Assembly (NCBI GenBank): GCA_963841965.1
Contig: CAWJES010000006.1
Location: forward strand, 1-64,000
Source: Palsa-459 sp963841965
GTDB taxonomy: Bacteria > Actinomycetota > Acidimicrobiia > Acidimicrobiales > RAAP-2
Length of the DNA: 64,000 nt
Reading direction: 5' to 3'
Part shown: positions 1 to 9,160 of the stretch, piece after piece
Layout: each line of letters starts with the position of its first letter
How positions within the stretch are numbered: position 1 is the first letter of the stretch
The notes under the pieces: generated by a model
Database searches by the model: none
The model's input: only the letters and a program-made list of their open reading frames with translations
Told to the model about the DNA's origin: nothing
Position numbers and translations under genes: made by a program

Positions 1-5
1 TTTAA

Positions 6-875
6 TTAGAGCAGAAAGCCTCGTTCCAAACCGTGAGGAACTCCGCCTTCCCAATTTGAAATCAAATGTGTCCGCACGGTGTTGAACAGGTGCGCGACGA
101 CATCATCGTGAACCGGATTTTTTTGATAGCCGGGCAAATACCGAAACTCACGATCAGTATTTTTTTGTTTCCGCAAAACGTAAATCTGATCCACTTTGAA
201 TTTCCGTAGGTTAATATTTTCGGTCAGCTTTAGCCACTCAGAAACCACTAGATAGAGCGCGTTTGGATTGCGCACTTTAAGCTGCTCGGCGGCGGTGGAC
301 GAGCCTTCCAACATGGTTTTGTCGAGGTAGGTCTTGCACTCAATCGCAACCGCTGGAAGTTGGAACTCGTGGATTTCCTCTTTTTCCTGCCCCGCGCATT
401 TCATCTTCGCGGTGATGCTGACTCCGATGGCAAAATCATGATCCTTCTTTTCGATCCGGGCATACGCCTGCCCAATCATCGCCTGGTAATTTGGTGGCAG
501 GAAGAAAATGTCTTTGAAAGTGTGGGCTTTTCCAATCAAAGCTTCGCCGGCAAAACTACGCACCAAATCCCGGAACAAGAAGAACACGAATTCCTCCAAG
601 ACGGTCGAATGGAGGTTTGAACGCGAGTCAAACTTCTCGGCATATTTCTGCTGGTCAATAAAATCTTTGTAGCCAGTGAACAGTTTCGTCCGCTTGGAAA
701 TGATTTCAGCGTCGGAATCGGCAGGCGCTTTGGTCGGGCCTTTGAGTTCGTCGTTGGCCTTTTTCCAAAGGTCGTATTCTTTGCGAATTTCTTTAAGAAA
801 AGTGCGCGACTCCTTGTCGGCATACTTCGCGTCGCCAGTTTCCTTCTGGTGGAGATTGTCACCATGAACCTGCAT
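6..875 (-). CDS. Bpu10I-family type II restriction endonuclease subunit
   Basis: A 289-residue protein resembling the Bpu10I/BbvCI group of restriction endonucleases, which cut asymmetric 7-bp sites. The PD-(D/E)xK core is visible: an acidic stretch KKDHDFAIG (Asp145/Asp147) followed by PAVAIECKTYLD with Glu179 and Lys181 as the expected metal-binding and catalytic residues. I chose the ATG at 875 because AAAGGAGG lies 7 nt upstream; a longer frame to 953 lacks such a site. The start overlaps the end of the methyltransferase gene by 17 bp, so the two are translationally linked. Bpu10I itself is a heterodimer; only one subunit is visible here and a second could lie beyond base 1. The family assignment is by recall of the conserved ECKTYLDKTMLE block, so the recognition site is not established. 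Confidence 0.82.
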   Translation of the reverse strand: MQVHGDNLHQKETGDAKYADKESRTFLKEIRKEYDLWKKANDELKGPTKAPADSDAEIISKRTKLFTGYKDFIDQQKYAEKFDSRSNLHSTVLEEFVFFLFRDLVRSFAGEALIGKAHTFKDIFFLPPNYQAMIGQAYARIEKKDHDFAIGVSITAKMKCAGQEKEEIHEFQLPAVAIECKTYLDKTMLEGSSTAAEQLKVRNPNALYLVVSEWLKLTENINLRKFKVDQIYVLRKQKNTDREFRYLPGYQKNPVHDDVVAHLFNTVRTHLISNWEGGVPHGLERGFLL

Positions 876-2067
876 GGGCAACCTCCTTTCCAATTTGAGC
901 CAAAAGATTCGAGGCAATCGCCTTTGCCAGCAGTGGCGGCACGGCGTTACCAATTTGATTATATTGGCAAAGATGCTTTTCCTCGGTGCGGCCTTCGCGC
1001 GCCAGCAGCGCGTGGCTGACTACCGTCGGCTTGCCCTTGAAAACAAACCTGTCCGGGAACGATTGCAACCGCGCACCTTCGCGCGGCGTAAAATTCCGAT
1101 GCTGAAACGGATGAACAAAATTCGCGTAGAATGAGGCCGGAATCGTGTGGCAGGGTCGGTCGGAGTGCATCCGGCGATTATTTTGGTCATAGACCTTGCC
1201 GGAAATTTCACCGTTGCCATTGCGCTTCAGCGGGCGCAAATGTTCGGCCACGTCCGAGACGGATTGCCCGCAGGACATGGACGCAAAACGCTCGACCATG
1301 CGTTTCGAGTGCCGCATCGCCGTGTGATTCCAAATCTTCGCGCTGCCTTTTCGGAGCGCGCGTTGATAATCGTTTTGCGCTTTGCTTGTGTAAGCCTGTT
1401 CTTCATCGCCTTCGCCAGCTTCCAAGGCCGGCAAGTCAGAGATCGCGTCCCACAAAGTCGGGCATGGTTCCAACGCGCTTCCAAATAAATTTTCTTCAGC
1501 ACCCTGAATTGAATGAGTTGGTTCAGGAAATGGATTGTCCAGCGGATGCGCCGAAGCAACCACAAACAGCCGCCGCCGCATTTGCGGAATCCCAAAATCT
1601 GTCGCCTCCAGAATGGTATGCGCCACATGGTAGCCAAGCAGCTTGAGTTCCTTTTCAATAATGCCAATCACCAATTCGCCAGTGCTGGTGCGGGCGTTTT
1701 CGATGTTCGGAACATTTTCCATGATGACACAATCTGGCTGCAAAACTCGCGCGACACGGAGAAATTCATTGAACAGGGAATTGCGCGGGTCAGTTGGGTC
1801 GCCAGCGTCTTTCCGGCAAATGGAAAATCCCTGACACGGCGGGCCGCCGAGCAGCACATCTGGCCGACGAAGCGCAAAAATCTCGCTCAATTCATCGTCG
1901 CTCACTTGCCGGATGTCCCGCGTAATAACGATTGCATCTTTGTGGTTGGATGAAAAAGTTTCACCTGCCCAAGAATCAACTTCAATACCGCCAATGACGT
2001 CACAGCCAGCCATCTCGAAACCGAGGCTGAAGCCGCCAGCACCTGAAAATGTATCAAGGACTTTCAT
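859..2067 (-). CDS. DNA (cytosine-5-)-methyltransferase of the restriction-modification pair
   Basis: A 402-residue C5-cytosine methyltransferase that would protect host DNA from the adjacent endonuclease by methylating its site with S-adenosylmethionine. Motif I (DTFSGAGGFSLGFEMAG) is at the N-terminus, motif IV with the catalytic cysteine (GGPPCQGFS, Cys78) and motif VI (ENV at 117-119) follow, motif VIII is QMRRRLFVVA near 162-171, and the C-terminal GNAVPPLLAKAIASNL is motif X. The target-recognition region lies between roughly 215 and 320. Its ATG directly follows the TGA of nuoF with no base between, so it is probably co-transcribed with the complex I genes. No frameshift or missing motif is seen. 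Confidence 0.95.
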   Translation of the reverse strand: MKVLDTFSGAGGFSLGFEMAGCDVIGGIEVDSWAGETFSSNHKDAIVITRDIRQVSDDELSEIFALRRPDVLLGGPPCQGFSICRKDAGDPTDPRNSLFNEFLRVARVLQPDCVIMENVPNIENARTSTGELVIGIIEKELKLLGYHVAHTILEATDFGIPQMRRRLFVVASAHPLDNPFPEPTHSIQGAEENLFGSALEPCPTLWDAISDLPALEAGEGDEEQAYTSKAQNDYQRALRKGSAKIWNHTAMRHSKRMVERFASMSCGQSVSDVAEHLRPLKRNGNGEISGKVYDQNNRRMHSDRPCHTIPASFYANFVHPFQHRNFTPREGARLQSFPDRFVFKGKPTVVSHALLAREGRTEEKHLCQYNQIGNAVPPLLAKAIASNLLAQIGKEVAHAGSW

Positions 2068-3507
<1,440 letters not shown>

Positions 3508-3521
3508 TTTTAATTTTGTTA

Positions 3522-3594
3522 AATCGTTGAATGGTGAAACCGTTGAATCGGCGACACCGATTTAGCGATTAAACCATTTAACCATTCAACGATT
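3522..3594. repeat. Nested palindromic intergenic element
   Basis: A 14-bp arm AATCGTTGAATGGT (3522-3535) is repeated as its exact reverse complement at 3581-3594. Inside it a second small palindrome (ATCGG/CCGAT around 3547-3562) gives a branched hairpin. The motif GTTGAAT occurs twice on the plus strand. It fills the gap between the nuoF start and the tRNA gene. It resembles REP/MITE-type intergenic palindromes; I recall similar GTTGAATGG-rich elements from Verrucomicrobiota but cannot check copy number. It could also act as an RNA structure in the nuoE-nuoF transcript. Confidence 0.7.
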
Positions 3595-3636
3595 CTTGAC
3601 TCATTTTTCAAAACGTTTAGTCTAACCGTCCCATCC

Positions 3637-3710
3637 TGCCCGATGGTGTAACGGTAGCACAACAGACTCTGAATCTGTTTGTCATGGTTCAAATCCATGT
3701 CGGGCAACCA
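3637..3710 (+). tRNA. tRNA-Gln (anticodon CTG)
   Basis: A full cloverleaf can be drawn: acceptor TGCCCGA pairs with TCGGGCA; anticodon stem ACAGA/TCTGT carries loop CTCTGAA with anticodon CTG; T stem CATGG/CCATG carries loop TTCAAAT; the 3' CCA is encoded (3708-3710). It lies on the plus strand between nuoE and nuoF, which run on the minus strand, ending 2 bp before the nuoE stop codon. Confidence 0.96.
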
Positions 3711-3712
3711 TT

Positions 3713-4198
3713 TCATTTGCATCCGCCCACGATTTCATCAGCCTTTGTGTGGCTGACACCTTCATAAAATTTATCGCCAACCATCATCACCGGCGCGGTG
3801 CCACAGCTCGCAAGACACTCGACGAATTCAACGGTGAACTTGCCGTCCTTCGTCGTTTGCGGACCGTGCTTGTGCGCGTCCAGGCCGAGCTTGTCGCAAA
3901 AATGCTGGTGCAATTCATACGCACCGCCGAGCGCGCAGCTCAAGGTGCGGCAGACCTTGATCTGATACTTGCCCATCGGCTGCTGCCGGAGCATCGGATA
4001 AAATGTCAGGATTTCAAAGACGTTGATCGGCTGGAGTTCCAGCTTCTTCGCGGTCCACTGCACCGCTTCGGATGAAATCCAGCCGAACTTTTCCTGGATC
4101 GCGTGCAGCACCATGAGCGACGCGGCGCGTTTCACCGGATAGTGCATGATCAACTCATTCACTTCCGCTTCAAGTTCAGTTGTGGCGTGGAAACTCAT
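3713..4198 (-). CDS. nuoE: NADH-quinone oxidoreductase subunit E
   Basis: NuoE (161 residues) holds the 2Fe-2S cluster N1a in the complex I peripheral arm and pairs with NuoF. The thioredoxin-like domain carries two cysteine pairs, CRTLSC and CLASC, in the usual spacing. The ATG at 4198 overlaps the nuoD stop as ATGA, which fixes the start; the frame is open further upstream to 4417 but that part is antisense-like sequence within nuoD. Length is typical for the family. Confidence 0.96.
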   Translation of the reverse strand: MSFHATTELEAEVNELIMHYPVKRAASLMVLHAIQEKFGWISSEAVQWTAKKLELQPINVFEILTFYPMLRQQPMGKYQIKVCRTLSCALGGAYELHQHFCDKLGLDAHKHGPQTTKDGKFTVEFVECLASCGTAPVMMVGDKFYEGVSHTKADEIVGGCK

Positions 4199-5466
4199 CG
4201 GTCGCTTTCTCCCATCACAAAGTCGAGTGAACCCAGCACGACGGGAACATCGCTGATCATGCAGCCGGGCAATAATTCGCCGAGAATGCTCAGATTCACA
4301 AATGAGGGCGCGCGGATTTTCAGCCGATACGGCGTGCCGCCACCCTTGCTGTTGATGTAAAAACCGAGCTCGCCCTTCGGGTTTTCGTGGCCGAAATATA
4401 CTTCGCCGGGCGGACAATTCACGCCTTCAGTGACGAGCATGAACTGATGGATCAATTCTTCCATGCTCGACAAAACTTTTTGCTTCGACGGCAAGGTGAT
4501 TTTTCCGTCCTGAATGCTGACCGGCTCTTGCGATTTATTTTCGCCACCGCCGGGAATCTTGTTACAGCACTGTTCCAAAATGCGCATGCTCTGCTTCATT
4601 TCTTCCATTCGGACGAGATAACGGTCGTAACAATCACCCGTCGAGCCGATGGCGATGTCAAAATCCAAATCCTTGTAACAGAGATACGGCTGGTTTTTGC
4701 GCAGATCGAATTCCACACCGCTGCCGCGCAAATTCGGACCGCTCAAACCGTAATCAATCGCCATTTCTTTCGAGACGACGGCGAGGTCGCGCAGACGATC
4801 AACCCAGATGCGATTGCGCGTGAGCAACGTGTTTGCTTCGTCGAGCGCGACGGCAAATTCTTTCAGAAACTGACGGACTTGATCACACCATGTCGGCGGC
4901 ACATCACGCATCAAACCGCCGATGCGCGTGTAGCTCGTGGTCAAGCGCGCGCCGCTCGCGGCTTCGGCGAGGTTATAAATTTTTTCGCGTTCGGTGAACG
5001 TGAGCAAGAAAACCGTGACCGCACCGGTGTCCATTGCAAAGGCACCGAGACCGAGCAAATGCGCAGAAATACGGGCCAGTTCTGAGCACATCACGCGGAT
5101 GTATTGACAGCGCGGCGGCAGTTTGTCGTGGATGCCGAGCAGTTTTTCCACCGCGAGCGCATACGCGACGTTGTTCGCGAGCGGCGCAAGATAATCCAGA
5201 CGGTCCGTGTAAGGGATGAACTGGGTGTAGGTCATGTTCTCGGCGATTTTTTCGTCGCCGCGATGCAGATAGCCCACGTCAGGATCGGCCTTGGTGATGA
5301 CCTCGCCGTCCAGCTCCAGCACGATGCGCAGGACGCCGTGCGTGGCCGGATGCGACGGGCCCATGTTAAGAACCATTTTTTCGCCCTGAATATCCTGCGC
5401 TTCTTCCACCGCAGCGGCGGCGCGCGCGGCGGAATCGGGAATTTCAATGTCTTGAACTTGGGCCAT
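4195..5466 (-). CDS. nuoD: NADH-quinone oxidoreductase subunit D
   Basis: NuoD (423 residues) forms the quinone-binding chamber of complex I with NuoB. Family blocks are clear: NMGPSHPATHGVLR near the N-terminus, YLHRGDEKIAEN (quinone-site region), PYTDRLDYLAP, and GLSGPNLRGSG. About 30 extra residues (Ala/Glu-rich) precede the core. It starts 5 bp after the fused nuoBC stop and overlaps nuoE by 4 bp, so the genes form one operon. No defects are seen. Confidence 0.97.
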   Translation of the reverse strand: MAQVQDIEIPDSAARAAAAVEEAQDIQGEKMVLNMGPSHPATHGVLRIVLELDGEVITKADPDVGYLHRGDEKIAENMTYTQFIPYTDRLDYLAPLANNVAYALAVEKLLGIHDKLPPRCQYIRVMCSELARISAHLLGLGAFAMDTGAVTVFLLTFTEREKIYNLAEAASGARLTTSYTRIGGLMRDVPPTWCDQVRQFLKEFAVALDEANTLLTRNRIWVDRLRDLAVVSKEMAIDYGLSGPNLRGSGVEFDLRKNQPYLCYKDLDFDIAIGSTGDCYDRYLVRMEEMKQSMRILEQCCNKIPGGGENKSQEPVSIQDGKITLPSKQKVLSSMEELIHQFMLVTEGVNCPPGEVYFGHENPKGELGFYINSKGGGTPYRLKIRAPSFVNLSILGELLPGCMISDVPVVLGSLDFVMGESDR

Positions 5467-5471
5467 GAAAA

Positions 5472-6632
5472 TTATTTTAGCTTCCCACCAACGAGCCGTT
5501 TGTCGCTGATGCCCGGCTCGGCACCTTCCGGCGTCCGCACACGTGGTTCACGCGCAATCGAATCACTGCTGCTCGGCAACGTCACGAACGGACCGCCTTC
5601 CATCGGCGTCACTTGTGTGAACGCCACGCCGGGCAAATCAGACGGCTTGCCGGCGAGCGGGAAATCTTTCCGCAACGGATGATACGGATAACCTTCCCAC
5701 ATCAAAATGCGGCGCAAATCGGGATGGCCGCTGAAGCGGATGCCCATCATGTCGTAAATTTCGCGCTCGTGCCAGTTGGCCGTGCGCCAGACCGGCAAAA
5801 CGCTGGGCAGCTCGGATTTTTCCTCGCTGACGTCGGTTTTGATGCGCAATTCTTCGCCGCTGGCGACGCCGCGCAGATGATAAACCACCGTCCAGCGCGG
5901 ATCTTCGCCATAATTATCCACGCTGGAAATGTCCACGAGATAATCAAAGCCGAGCTGCTTCTTGGCAAAACTGCAAACGTCAAAAATCTTTTCCGCGTCG
6001 GAAATTTTCAGCGAGATTTCGCCGCGAAACTCCGTCGGTTCGGCGACGATGTCACCGAACTTGGCCTTGATTTTATTGGCGGATTCGAGGGCGGCCACAG
6101 GATTATTTTTCTTCGAGTGCAAGAGCTTTGCCGCCACAGTTCCCTGTAAAATGGGCTGCTTCCCGATTTTTTCCTGAATTTTAATCAGGGCATCGAGCAC
6201 GGCTTCAGGCCGGGGCGGACAGCCGCCGATGTAGACATCCACCGGAACTACTTTGTCCACGCCCTGCAAAACGGCGTAGCTGCGATACATGCCACCGGTC
6301 GAGGCGCACGCGCCCATCGCGATGACCCATTTGGGTTCAGGCATCTGGTCGTAAATGCGCTTGAGAAAACCGGCGGATTTGTAGGTGACCGTGCCGGCGA
6401 CAATCATGCAGTCGGCCTGGCGCGGTGAAAAACGCATGACTTCGGAACCAAACCGGGAAATATCAAAACGGCTCGCCCCGACGGCCATCAGCTCAATCGC
6501 GCAACAGGCCAGGCCCATCGGCATCGGCCAGACGGAATTTTTGCGAAACCACGCAAGCGCGGCGTCAACGGTCGTGAGAACGACATCGCCTTCAATCTTC
6601 GAGTTGTAGCCGTATTCAGTTTGAGCCTGCAT
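5472..6632 (-). CDS. nuoBC: Fused NADH-quinone oxidoreductase subunits B and C
   Basis: A 386-residue fusion. Residues 1 to about 165 are NuoB, with the N2 4Fe-4S ligands in GLACCAIE, GACAS and GGCPPRPE. A linker (about 165-205) leads into NuoC, recognised by the 30-kDa-subunit signature HEREIYDMMGIRFSGHPDLR and the following WEGYPYHPLRKDFPL. Both subunits sit in the quinone module, so a covalent link is structurally plausible. I chose the ATG at 6632 because the N-terminus then begins MQAQTEYGYNSKIEGDVV, close to the usual NuoB start, with AAGGA just before it; an upstream in-frame start at 6689 adds unlikely residues. nuoA is not adjacent. Confidence 0.94.
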   Translation of the reverse strand: MQAQTEYGYNSKIEGDVVLTTVDAALAWFRKNSVWPMPMGLACCAIELMAVGASRFDISRFGSEVMRFSPRQADCMIVAGTVTYKSAGFLKRIYDQMPEPKWVIAMGACASTGGMYRSYAVLQGVDKVVPVDVYIGGCPPRPEAVLDALIKIQEKIGKQPILQGTVAAKLLHSKKNNPVAALESANKIKAKFGDIVAEPTEFRGEISLKISDAEKIFDVCSFAKKQLGFDYLVDISSVDNYGEDPRWTVVYHLRGVASGEELRIKTDVSEEKSELPSVLPVWRTANWHEREIYDMMGIRFSGHPDLRRILMWEGYPYHPLRKDFPLAGKPSDLPGVAFTQVTPMEGGPFVTLPSSSDSIAREPRVRTPEGAEPGISDKRLVGGKLK

Positions 6633-6707
6633 TTCCTTAAAAAATATGCGCCCGAAAAAAGCGCAAGCCAAGCCTAGCCGCCGTGCCAAAAACGGGCAAG
6701 TTCAAAT

Positions 6708-6725
6708 TTGTGATTTTTTTCACAA
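6708..6725. promoter_or_regulatory. CRP/FNR-type palindrome upstream of nuoBC
   Basis: The 18-bp sequence TTGTGATTTTTTTCACAA is a perfect 6-bp inverted repeat with a 6-bp spacer and matches the TGTGA-N6-TCACA pattern of CRP-family regulators. It lies in the 120-bp gap between the glycosyltransferase stop (6753) and the nuoBC start (6632). It could control the nuo genes or form a hairpin with the T-run. The regulator is not in the window, so function is inference. Confidence 0.5.
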
Positions 6726-6752
6726 GCAAAACTATTGGGTCAAAAAATGCGA

Positions 6753-7931
6753 TCACGCGGTCAAGTTTCGGTTCGCAAATATGCGACCATATTCGGCCAG
6801 CAGCCGGTCGCCGTAGTCCTGCCAGGTGTTTTTTATGGCGCCTTTGCGATGCGCCGCGTCGCCCATTCGTCCACACAACTCCCGGTCATTGGCAACCCGG
6901 AGCATGGCTTCCGCAATATGTTGCGGATCGCGTCCGCGCACAATGAACCCTTCCACGCCATCGGCCACCAAGGTGGTGGCCCCGCTTTCCGGGCTGGCAA
7001 TGATGGGCAGGCCTGCCGACATTGCTTCCACGATGGCGCGTGCAAAACCTTCTTCCTGCGAGGGGAAGACAAAGGCGGTGCAGCTTCGCAACACCCCGGC
7101 TACCTCCAAATGCGGCAGACGTTGGATGTGGGTAAAGGTGCCGCGCCACCGGGGCCACTCTTTCCGAAAATCGGTTTTCAAATCGCCCACGCAGATCAGT
7201 TCCGCTGCAGGCAGTTGCTTTTTCACCAGTTCAAAGGCGCGGAATAGATATTGGTGCCCTTTGCGGAGGCAAATGGTGCCGACGGCGATGAAGCGGGGTG
7301 TCGTCGGAACGCTTTCCCGTTTTTTGAAAATGCTGACATCCGCGCCAAACGGGTTGATAAAACATTTTTCAACCGGGACACCGTTTGTCACCATCGAGTC
7401 GCGCACAAACAAGGACGGGCAAAGGATCAAGTCCGCGCGTTCCAGTTCACGCTTCATGCGGGCGAAGAACCAGCGCGGGACGGGCACTTTCTCGCCGGGA
7501 CACCACAAGTCGCACTCGCGCTGCCAATAGCCGTAATAGGTCGCCGGATGGCTGTTGGCGCAGTCCACCACTTTCAACGCGCCGATTTTTTCCGCCCGGT
7601 CAAAGGGTTCGGTGGCAAAGCCCGCGATGGCTTGCACCACATTGCATTCGGGAAAAGGCTGGGACAAAAACCAGATTTTCCAAATCGGGAACAATGTGTA
7701 AAAGGCCTTTTCCACCCAGATTTGCGGCGCGCAATGAAGGAAGGGTTTCAGGGCCAGATGAAACGGCCAACAGCGGCGGTATTTTTCAGCCGACAACCGG
7801 GTGCTGTTTTTGTTGGAAATCCAAAGTCTCGCCAGCGCGTCGCGTTTCGCGAAAGCCCTGGCCGTGTTCGGCAAATGCGCGCCGCCAGCGCTGGTCAGCA
7901 GCACGCACGGCGAATTTTTCGACAGCGACAT
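6753..7931 (-). CDS. GT4-family glycosyltransferase
   Basis: A 392-residue retaining glycosyltransferase with GT-B fold. The N-terminus LLTSAGGAHLPNTARAFAKR matches the acceptor-domain start; the C-terminal half has FIAVGTICLRKGHQYLFRAF and the EEGFARAIVEAMSAGLPIIAS stretch carrying the family E-x7-E signature. The ATG at 7931 is preferred: the frame upstream belongs to the chimeric junction. It lies 120 bp upstream of nuoBC and on the same strand. Sugar and acceptor are unknown. It occupies the place where nuoA might be expected. Confidence 0.9.
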   Translation of the reverse strand: MSLSKNSPCVLLTSAGGAHLPNTARAFAKRDALARLWISNKNSTRLSAEKYRRCWPFHLALKPFLHCAPQIWVEKAFYTLFPIWKIWFLSQPFPECNVVQAIAGFATEPFDRAEKIGALKVVDCANSHPATYYGYWQRECDLWCPGEKVPVPRWFFARMKRELERADLILCPSLFVRDSMVTNGVPVEKCFINPFGADVSIFKKRESVPTTPRFIAVGTICLRKGHQYLFRAFELVKKQLPAAELICVGDLKTDFRKEWPRWRGTFTHIQRLPHLEVAGVLRSCTAFVFPSQEEGFARAIVEAMSAGLPIIASPESGATTLVADGVEGFIVRGRDPQHIAEAMLRVANDRELCGRMGDAAHRKGAIKNTWQDYGDRLLAEYGRIFANRNLTA

Positions 7932-7939
7932 GAGGCGGA

Positions 7940-8068
7940 TTATTTCCAGTCGGGGCGATTGTTTTGGCGTTGGCGTGAGCCAAAAAACTGGCCGAACGTA
8001 TGCGCGTTGTAACGCAGCCAGTAGCGGTATCGACCGGGGTTTGCCGAAGGGTCGGCCAGGTCGCACCA
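7940..8068 (-). CDS. 3' end of an unidentified gene, cut by the segment junction
   Basis: The last about 40 codons of a reading frame ending GQFFGSRQRQNNRPDWK, with its stop 8 bp before the glycosyltransferase start. The aromatic-rich stretch YRYWLRYNAHTFGQFFG looks like real protein and belongs compositionally to segment 1. The frame continues into the fumarase segment only by chance. No family was recognised. Confidence 0.5.
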   Translation of the reverse strand, partial: WCDLADPSANPGRYRYWLRYNAHTFGQFFGSRQRQNNRPDWK

Positions 8069-8085
8069 CCGGCTTGCAGACGTTG
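8055..8085. other. Segment junction 1 (breakpoint between two genomes)
   Basis: Left of about 8,070 the sequence is moderate in GC with a glycosyltransferase and nuo genes; right of it GC and codon use change abruptly. On the minus strand the fumarase reads correctly up to NLELNVCKPVV and then becomes unrelated, while the unknown gene fragment begins to read sensibly here. Two genes being truncated at the same point indicates a joining artefact or a recent illegitimate fusion. Confidence 0.8.
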
Positions 8086-9160
8086 AGCTCGAGGTTCCCC
8101 CGCGGGATCCCGGCGCGATCCCGATGGCCGTGTCGTTTCCGAACACCTGGATGCACACCATGATCATCGCCTCGGACTGGGTCGGATTGACCTTCCCGGG
8201 CATGATCGAGCTGCCGGGCTGGTTCGCGGGCAGGACGAGCTCGCCGAGGCCGCTTCGCGGTCCCGAGCCCAGCCACCGCAGGTCGTGGGCGATCTTGGAG
8301 AGGCTCGCGGCAAGCGTGCGGACCGCACCGTGCGCGAAGACCAGCGCGTCATGTGCAGCGAGCGCGGCGAACTTGTTGGGGGCCGTCGCGAAGGGCTCCT
8401 GCGTCAGGCTCGCGATGGCGGCGGCGACCCGCTCGCCGAACTCGGGATGCGTGTTGAGCCCGGTGCCGACTGCCGTGCCGCCCGCGGCGAGCTCGTAGAG
8501 GCCTGGCAGGGACGCCTCGATGCGCAGCAGGTCCGCGTCGAGCTGGGCGACGTAGCCCGAGAACTCCTGGCCCAACGTGAGCGGAACCGCATCCATCAGG
8601 TGCGTCCGCCCGATCTTCGTGATCCCCTCGAACGCCTCCGCCTTCGCCGAGAGGGCGTCGCGCAGTGCGGCGACCGCCGGGACGAGGCGGCCGCGCAGCT
8701 CGAGCACCGCGGCGATGTGCATCGCCGTCGGGAACGTGTCGTTCGAGGATTGCGAGCAGTTGACGTCGTCATTGGGGTGGACCGGGACCTTCGACCCGAG
8801 CACGCCTCCGGCGAGCTCGATCGCGCGGTTCGAGATCACCTCGTTGACGTTCATGTTCGACTGGGTCCCGCTGCCGGTCTGCCAGACACGGAGCGGGAAC
8901 TCGTCGTCGAGCACGCCGTCGGCGACCTCGCGTGCCGCGCGTTCGATGAGCTCGGCCCGCTGCCTGTCGAGCTTCCCGAGCTCGAAGTTGACCGTCGCCG
9001 ACGCTTCTTTCAGCACGCCGAACGCATGGATCACGGCCTTGGGCATCGTGTCGGTCCCAATGGCGAAGTGGTGGAGGCTGCGCTCGGTCTGCGCACCCCA
9101 GTAGTGCTCTGCCGGAACCTCGATCGTTCCCATCGTGTCTGATTCGGTGCGGGTGGTCAC
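8068..9160 (-). CDS. fumC: Class II fumarate hydratase, 3'-truncated and frameshifted
   Basis: FumC-type fumarase converts fumarate to malate in the TCA cycle. The N-terminal about 350 residues are intact: TGSGTQSNMNVNEV, SSNDTFPTA (substrate site), GRTHLMDAVPLTLGQE and the fumarase/aspartase signature GSSIMPGKVNPTQSEA. Near 8,105-8,118 the frame shifts: after FGNDTAIGIA the expected G..GNLELNV appears in another frame, consistent with a small indel in a GC-rich stretch. About 10-20 codons later homology stops at the junction, leaving out the last about 80-90 residues of a usual 460. The start overlaps nfo by 4 bp. Confidence 0.9.

Noticed and set aside
6753..8276. A 507-codon frame joining fumarase residues to the glycosyltransferase
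   Set aside because: The first about 115 codons are antisense-like or junction sequence; the glycosyltransferase starts at 7931.
7940..9160. A single open frame of 406 codons reading as full-length fumarase
   Set aside because: Its last about 55 codons are out of frame with the fumarase (GGTSSSTSAS replaces GNLELNV) and then enter segment 1, so the frame is accidental.
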